In this document: positions 58,177 to 64,000 of the stretch, piece after piece
How the letters are laid out: every line of letters starts with the position of its first letter
Numbering within the stretch: position 1 is the first letter of the stretch
DNA from: Halichoerus grypus
Taxonomy: Eukaryota; Chordata; Mammalia; Carnivora; Phocidae
Assembly: GCF_964656455.1 (NCBI RefSeq)
Contig: NC_135719.1
Span: 79,021,562-79,085,561 of the forward strand
DNA length: 64,000 bases
Reading direction: 5' to 3'
Made by a program: the position numbers and the translations under genes
Notes under the pieces: model-generated
Seen by the model: only the letters and a program-made list of their open reading frames with translations
Told to the model about the DNA's origin: nothing
Database searches by the model: none

Positions 58177-61100
58177 TCAGCCAGCAGGTTTGGTTTGGTG
58201 CCGTGTGGGAACCAAAGCTATGTGCTGCACAGAGGGCAGCGTCAGGATGCAGGCAGGCATCTCAGCCCGAGGCCTGGGCAGAGTTCCCAGGCAGAGCCAT
58301 CGGTCCAGGCCAGGACAGTAAGCATGGATGAGGTGCGAGAGGGCATAAGTACGGTGGCTGTAGCCCCCCAGCACCAGTAGCTCCCCCTGCAGCGCAGCAC
58401 CTGCAGCCCCCACATGGGGGGAGGGCAAAGGTGCCAGATGAGTCCAGCTATCAGTCCTCGGTTCATAGGCCTCAAAGCTCAGTAGGTCTCCCGTCTCACC
58501 TAGCCCACCTGCTACATACAACCGGCCACCCAGAGCAGCCATGACATGGCCAGCCCGAGGTACCCCCATAGGGCTCAGAAGTGTCCCTGGCTTCTCAAGC
58601 TTGGGGTCATAGAGCAGCAACGAGGCCAGGTATTGGCCAGCGCCGCTGCAGCCTCCGCTCACGTACAATCGGCCCTCCAAAACAGCAGCTGCGTGGGCAA
58701 AGCGTGGTGCTGGAAGGGCAGGTGCGGGCCTAAGGGAGAACAGGGCACGTGATCAGGCAAAAGTCCTCTTCGACTTCTCTTCCAAGTCCCCTAGTCTTTC
58801 CCTGATGTCTAGAAACAGCCCCTTCCCTGCTCACCTCCAGACATTGAGCTCGGGGTTATAGGCCTCCACAGAGTTGAGAGCAACATCACCATTTCGGCCA
58901 CCCAGGGCATAAAGTAGTCCATCCAGGGCCAGCAGGGGAAAAAAGCTCCGAGCCTGGCACAAAGGCGCCATCTCCTCCCAGTCCTCTTGACCGGGGTCCC
59001 ACCTGGACACAGCGGAACAAAAGAAGAGAAGAGTGACCCCAGGACTCTGTGGGTGGCCGGGCCAACGATTTCCCTCAGCTGCCCACCTTGGGGCCTGCTC
59101 TTCTGTGAGGCCCATACCTGAGAGTCGAAGCCAGGGTGTTGGAGTGGCTGTAGAAATCCTGTCCCCCACACACGTAGAGTTGGCTCCCTGCCAGGCTCGC
59201 AGCCCCATGCCGGAAGCGCCCTGGGGCAGGCAGGGCAGGGAGCCGTCCCCACTCCACGGTTCGAACCAGTCCCGTGCCGCAGCAGAAGGCCCGGGCCCAC
59301 CACACTCCTCGGGAGGGCTGTCTTCTGGCCATGTCTGATCGGAGCCCATCCCCGCCAATCACTACCAGTGCCTGGTCAGGCTCCCTCCGCCTCTCTTGAC
59401 CCGGAACGGCAGCTTCTACCAGGAGCTGATGCAGCAAGTCTGGGGGCAGGGGGGGAGGCAGCCCAGCGGCCCGTACCCTCCGCAGCTCCCTGGTGGACAT
59501 GCGGCCAAAGCGAACACATCGAAGCAGGGCCTTGGCCTCTGACTCCTCGGTCTCGGGGTTGGCAGCTAACCAACGCCACGCAGCCGTGAAGGCCTCAAAC
59601 TCCTCTTGCACGTGTAGTTCATCACTCTCCAGGAGCTCAGCCAGGCAGGCAGACGGTAAAGAAGGGAAAGTGGGGCACAAAGCCACGGCAGGCAGGTGGG
59701 TGAGGAGGTAGTGACGGGCTTTGCTCCAGAGCCTTTCTAACCCAGGGGCCTCAGCTATGGGGAACAGGGCCAGGCAACGTGCAGGGCTGAGGCCCCGTGC
59801 CAAGGCTCTCTGGCACAGAGCAAGGCAAGAAGAGCTCTGGTACTGCACAGCAGTCTGGGCAGCTCTCAGTAGTCCTGGCCACCCTGCCCGCACAGCACCC
59901 ATGTAGGCAAAAGAGACGAGCAGTCTCAGGTCCTGGGCAGAGATGGTGTGCAGAGACACCTCTGTGCCCTGGGATTCCCTCATCCCACTCAGGAGCATGG
60001 CGCCAAAGAACTCGCTGCCACAGGCCAGGGCTGCTCGGTGCACTGCAAGAAGGAAAAGCAGACAGGAATCCAGAGTGTTGCAAATTGCCAGGCACGATCC
60101 CAGCTTCACACCCCCAACTTGGGCCCACCACCCAAGGCCCCAGGCCGAACTGTGGTGTGCAACAGAATACCACGGGGTGCTTGTTAAAATGCAGGATTCA
60201 GGGACCCACCCCCAGAGATTCTGACTCAGTAGGTCTGGATGGAGACCCCAGAAATTTGTATCTTAACATTTTCAAGCACCCTGCATGAATCTCATGTTAG
60301 TGGCCTGAAGACACCGCGATAAACACTGCTTCGGTTTTTTTGATCCAGGTCAACTGGAAAAAGAGCCTTGATCAATCAAGTTGAGTAGATGCTCTAGACA
60401 GCATTTGTTAAAAGGGGGCACAAAATAAACTGCAAAGACCAAGGTGCAACTTACATAGGTCTCTGTCGTGCACAAAATAAAGTTCTTTCCTTTACCGTTG
60501 TAAGAGCCACTGGCTTCAGTCATTCCGTTAGTCCAGTTTTACTTAGAAAATGGTACCACACTCAGGAATGGCTGTGACCTAACCTCCTCTAAGTGCCATT
60601 TCCTGCTTAAGATTTCCCGTGTGCAGCTTTTCTCTGCACCACCCCCCCCGCCCCCGATCTCAGTACAATTCATGGAGTCGTGAATTTTAAACCGGAAGCC
60701 TTCAAAATCATCCTGTTCAATCACTCCTTTTAAGAGAAGGAAACTGAGTCCTAGAGAAAGGAAGTGATCTATTTTCTATTCCATGGCTGTCTGAGCTAAT
60801 CTTCACCACCCACTGGCACTGACGTCAGGCTGCAAGGGGCATGCTTTCGTATCAGTGCCCTTCCTGTCTGCATGGCCTCGTGACACCGAAACTATCCGGT
60901 TAACAAATGCTACTAACTCCCTAGACTAATATGCTTCCCAATGCAACTCAATTTGAGATATTTGGCATCCAGACTGGAGTATTCTGACCAAAATATTTAA
61001 CCTAAATCTAACTGAACCTTTAGCTCTCAATTCAAATTTATAGGAAATTGAGAGGCTAAGGGAACAAGTTAAAACAATGACAGAAAACACATACACATCT

Positions 61101-64000
61101 AGAAAATGGAGCATTCTAAGATAACTAATCTTGTTTCTTCAGTTAAGTCAAGTCATAAAAAGGGAGAGAGAGGACCATACAAGAGTAAAGGAAGCATAAG
61201 AGACATATATCTGAGCACAGCATAGTCCTTGAGTGGGTCCTGGGTTGAATGAACCAGCGCTAAAAGACATTTTTTGGCCAAGTGGGAAAATTTCAACGTG
61301 GACTAGGTAATACTAAGGAATTATTGTTCCTTTTGTTAGACATGAGGAAGGTATTATGGTAATGACCTCTTTTAAAGAGACACAGACCCAAGTATTTGTC
61401 AGCAAAATGCCACAGATTTAAACTTCAGTGATAACTAAAATAAAGAGACGAAACAAATATCATAAAAATGTTAACTGTTAACTCTGGGAGATGGGTGTTT
61501 GAGTGTTCGTATTAATATTTTCTTAATTTGCTGTGTGTTTGAAGTGCTTCATAACCAAAAAGGGGGAAATGCTGCTGGAAGTCCTCTCAGGCAGCTAACA
61601 GGGCCGAACTCCTGGGGAAGCTTACGAACCTCCAGCTGCTCTGACCAACTGTGGCACATTGGCCTCTCTCAAAGGACAGGTGATTGTCTTTTTAAGCAGT
61701 CGGTAGCGCCTCGGTGCTTCCGAAGAAGTGATTATCAGTGACAGCTTTCAAATACATATTGCCTGAGAAAATCTGCATTCATCAAAGCAGGTAAGCCATT
61801 TCAGTTCCCATATAATCAACCAACCTACAACTCAGGGCCACCGGGAATGGGTCACAGCCACTTGTATTCTCCCTCCTACTCATCAGTATTCCCTAGAATT
61901 TTACCGGGCAGGTTTCCACCATTAAGTTGGAATGTTTCTTAGGGAAATGAAAGCAGGGATATAAGTATGTTTAAATTCCAAACCCTAGAAAGAATTTTAT
62001 AACTATGAAATTGTAAATCCCCCCTCCATCTGCTACTATCAGAAATGATAACAAGCACTTTAGAGACCTGTTATGGATTGAATGTTTATGTCTCCCCTCC
62101 CCCCAAATCATATGTTGAAGCCATAGTCCCCAGTGTGGTGATATTTGTAGGTGGGGTCTTTGGCAGGTCATTAGGTATGGGAGTGGAACCCTCGTGAATG
62201 GGATTACTGCCCTTATAAGAAGAGGCATGAGCGAGATAAGTCTCCCTCCACCGAGTGGGGATACAGTGAGAAGGTGGCCCTCTGCAAACCAGGAAGAGAG
62301 CCTTAACCAGAACCTGACCATAGGGGCACCCTGATCTTGGACTTCCAGGCTCCAGAACTGTAAGAAATAAATTTCTGTTGTGAAACCACCCAGTCTTATG
62401 TTTTGTTAAAGCAGTCCAAGCTAAGACAGGATGCTTTTTCCTCTGGGAGTCCCAGAAGCACTTTGGGTTCCAGTCATTCTAATGACCAGTAGCTATGTGA
62501 CTTTGGACATGTCTTAAAGTCTGGTCTCTTTATCAGTAAAGTATACAAGCTGAAGTAGACAATCTCTGAATCAATACCTTTTAATTTTAAATTTGTATGT
62601 GCCTGCATTCCAACTCCCATTTGTCAGATCCTTTGTGTCTTTGGTTTGGTTGCTTAGGAGGGAATGCATGGCCTAGTGAAAGCAGACTGGGCTAGTGAAT
62701 AACAGCTTACATCCTGGTTCTCACCAGTTAACATCTCTGAGTTTACCGCTCTTCCCCTGCACCTAGGAATAATGGTACCCACCTCACTAGTTTACAGTGA
62801 GAATGAAAAGAGATGAGGTGTGTAAAAATTCCTGGACCCCAGTACCTCTCTAAGTTAGTAGAATCTGAATAACACTTAACTTATTCAACCCTCGTTAGTT
62901 TTCCTGGTGATGAGCACAGTTAACTTCAAAGTGCCATGTCCTGGTGGTCTTAAGATTGTGGCAAAACAAAACCAGACCTTGTTCGTTAGCTGTAGGACTC
63001 GTATCTACCATGGTGTCAAGCATCCTTAGGTGAGAGGACACAGTGAATTTTTCCACCATATTCCTCTGGCTTTCCTGTATCCTAAATAGAAGATGCCAAG
63101 AAGGGCCTTTGGTTAATCCCTGTTTGAGTCAATCACTTTCTGCTTGTTCTCCTGGCTTAGACTATATTCCTAATACCAGCCAGCTGGCTGGAAATTCCTT
63201 GTTACTGGCCCCAGGGAAAGCCACAGGGTCATCTTAAATCTGTCAGTGCTCCCAGGTAAACAACTCAGCTGCGCATGCCTCACTCTCTGTGGGTCAGGAA
63301 AGGCACCAAAGGCCACCCCCATGGAAATTCTGACTGTGGCAGGGATCAAAACTGCTGTGGTAGGGATCAAACCACCTGCAGCTTGCACACACATATTTGC
63401 ACCTGCAGTAAGGTAATGCCCCACAGGTCCTCACCCCGCAGCCGGCAGCCGCCTGCCTCCAGCTCCAGGTCACACCCAACGCCTTCTTTGTATAGGAGCT
63501 CGATGCTACGCAGGTTTTCCCTCAGCTCCTCTGCCTGGCTGGGCTGCTTTTCATCTTCCCTGGCGCTTCCAGTCCCCTTGCGTCTCCCCTGGGCCGCGGC
63601 CTTCACCCGGGGTGCTCCCAGAGCCTCGGCCACGACCAGCACATCTCCCCACGGGGCAGGGCCCAGCAACCCCTCATACGCAAAGGTCAGCACGGCCTCC
63701 CAGGCCCCGGCGGCCACATCGAGGCTGAGGGGTGGTCGTGGACCTCTGCCGCCCAGCAGCCTGTCTCGGAAAAGGCTGCTAATTGCAGCCAAGATTACCC
63801 GATGCACCCCGTATACTCGCCCCCCAACTGACACCTCTTCGTCCAGCAACAACCTCTGCTCCCGAAGCCGCTGTGCTTCAGCGAAAAACTGGCTCGGATG
63901 TTCCTCGCTGCGCAGTCCCTCCGGCTCCGCCGCGTCTTCGTCTTCATTCTCTTCCTCCTCTAGGGACAAGGCTGGTGACGGAAGGTTCCCTGGGGCCTTA
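58177..64000 (-). CDS. KLHL33: KLHL33, 5' truncated by the window edge
   Basis: Kelch-like family member 33, expected to act as a BTB-BACK-Kelch adaptor for CUL3 ubiquitin ligase (family inference). Exons on minus: 63435-64000 (still open at the edge), 59118-60042, 58835-59002, 58177-58729 (TGA at 58177). Phases close at all three junctions. The first exon has a BTB-like stretch (GVHRVILAAISSLFRDRLL, VLTFAYEGLL). Exon 2 starts another BTB stretch (VHRAALACGSEFFGAMLLSG, LRLLVSFAYMGAV), then BACK (ELHVQEEFEAFTAAWRWLA, LRCVRFGRMSTRELRRV). Kelch blades follow, with diglycines in YVCGGQ, YALGGRN, YVSGGCS, YVAGGLG and LVLGGYS. The protein ends RHQTKPAG. No ATG is visible in the first exon, so the start lies upstream. 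Confidence 0.94.
60043..63434. other. KLHL33 intron, repeats only
   Basis: It contains a MER5-type remnant at about 60160-60300 (ATTCTGACTCAGTAGGTCTG), old LINE-like sequence at about 61260-61560 and an LTR-like element at about 62070-62430. No further exon was recognised. Confidence 0.55.
62065..62430 (+). repeat. Old LTR-like (MaLR-type) repeat
   Basis: ATGGATTGAATGTTTATGTC, CCCTTATAAGAAGAGGCATG, CAGAACTGTAAGAAATAAAT and the ACCACCCAGTCTTATG end match a well-known old mammalian interspersed LTR layout. The family name is uncertain. No viral coding sequence present. Confidence 0.5.

Overview
The window is mammalian nuclear DNA, almost certainly from a carnivoran and probably a caniform (bear, seal or mustelid group). 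It is scattered with about 25 copies of the Carnivora tRNA-Lys-derived CAN/SINEC element, recognisable by a head like GCGCCTGGGTGGCTCAG and a tail like AAATAAATAAAATCTT plus poly(A). Many copies keep clear target-site duplications. The genes have canonical vertebrate GT-AG introns, and their order (PARP2, TEP1, KLHL33) matches human 14q11.2. Species identity is inference.

Layout. (1) Bases 1-4700 hold the 3' part of PARP2 on the plus strand: ten coding exons covering the end of the WGR region, the helical regulatory domain and the whole ART catalytic domain. (2) Bases 4700-8580 are the convergent PARP2/TEP1 intergenic region, with SINEs, L1 pieces and degenerate exon copies. (3) Bases 8580-46500 hold TEP1 on the minus strand. 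I could parse 54 coding exons and a likely noncoding first exon in a CpG island. All exon phases close, giving an open frame of about 2,659 codons: a 5 x 30-residue N-terminal repeat, TROVE, a DUF4062-type domain, NACHT and a long WD40 tail. (4) Bases 46600-58100 are intergenic and repeat-rich. (5) Bases 58177-64000 hold KLHL33 on the minus strand, truncated at its 5' side by the window edge.

Most striking observation. The convergent 3' ends of PARP2 and TEP1 appear to have been tandemly duplicated long ago, and the two copies then decayed reciprocally. Copy 1 (about 2939-5305) carries the live PARP2 3' exons followed by dead versions of the last two TEP1 exons. Copy 2 (about 7100-9250) carries dead versions of the last PARP2 exons followed by the live last TEP1 exons. 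Each gene kept only the copy still joined to its own promoter.

How the genes relate. PARP2 is a DNA-break-activated ADP-ribosyltransferase. TEP1 is the telomerase- and vault-associated RNA-binding protein. KLHL33 is a BTB-BACK-Kelch protein, expected to be a CUL3 substrate adaptor. They are neighbours by conserved synteny, not an operon. All exon boundaries were placed by eye from splice consensus, phase continuity and recalled human family sequence, so individual edges may be off by a base or two.
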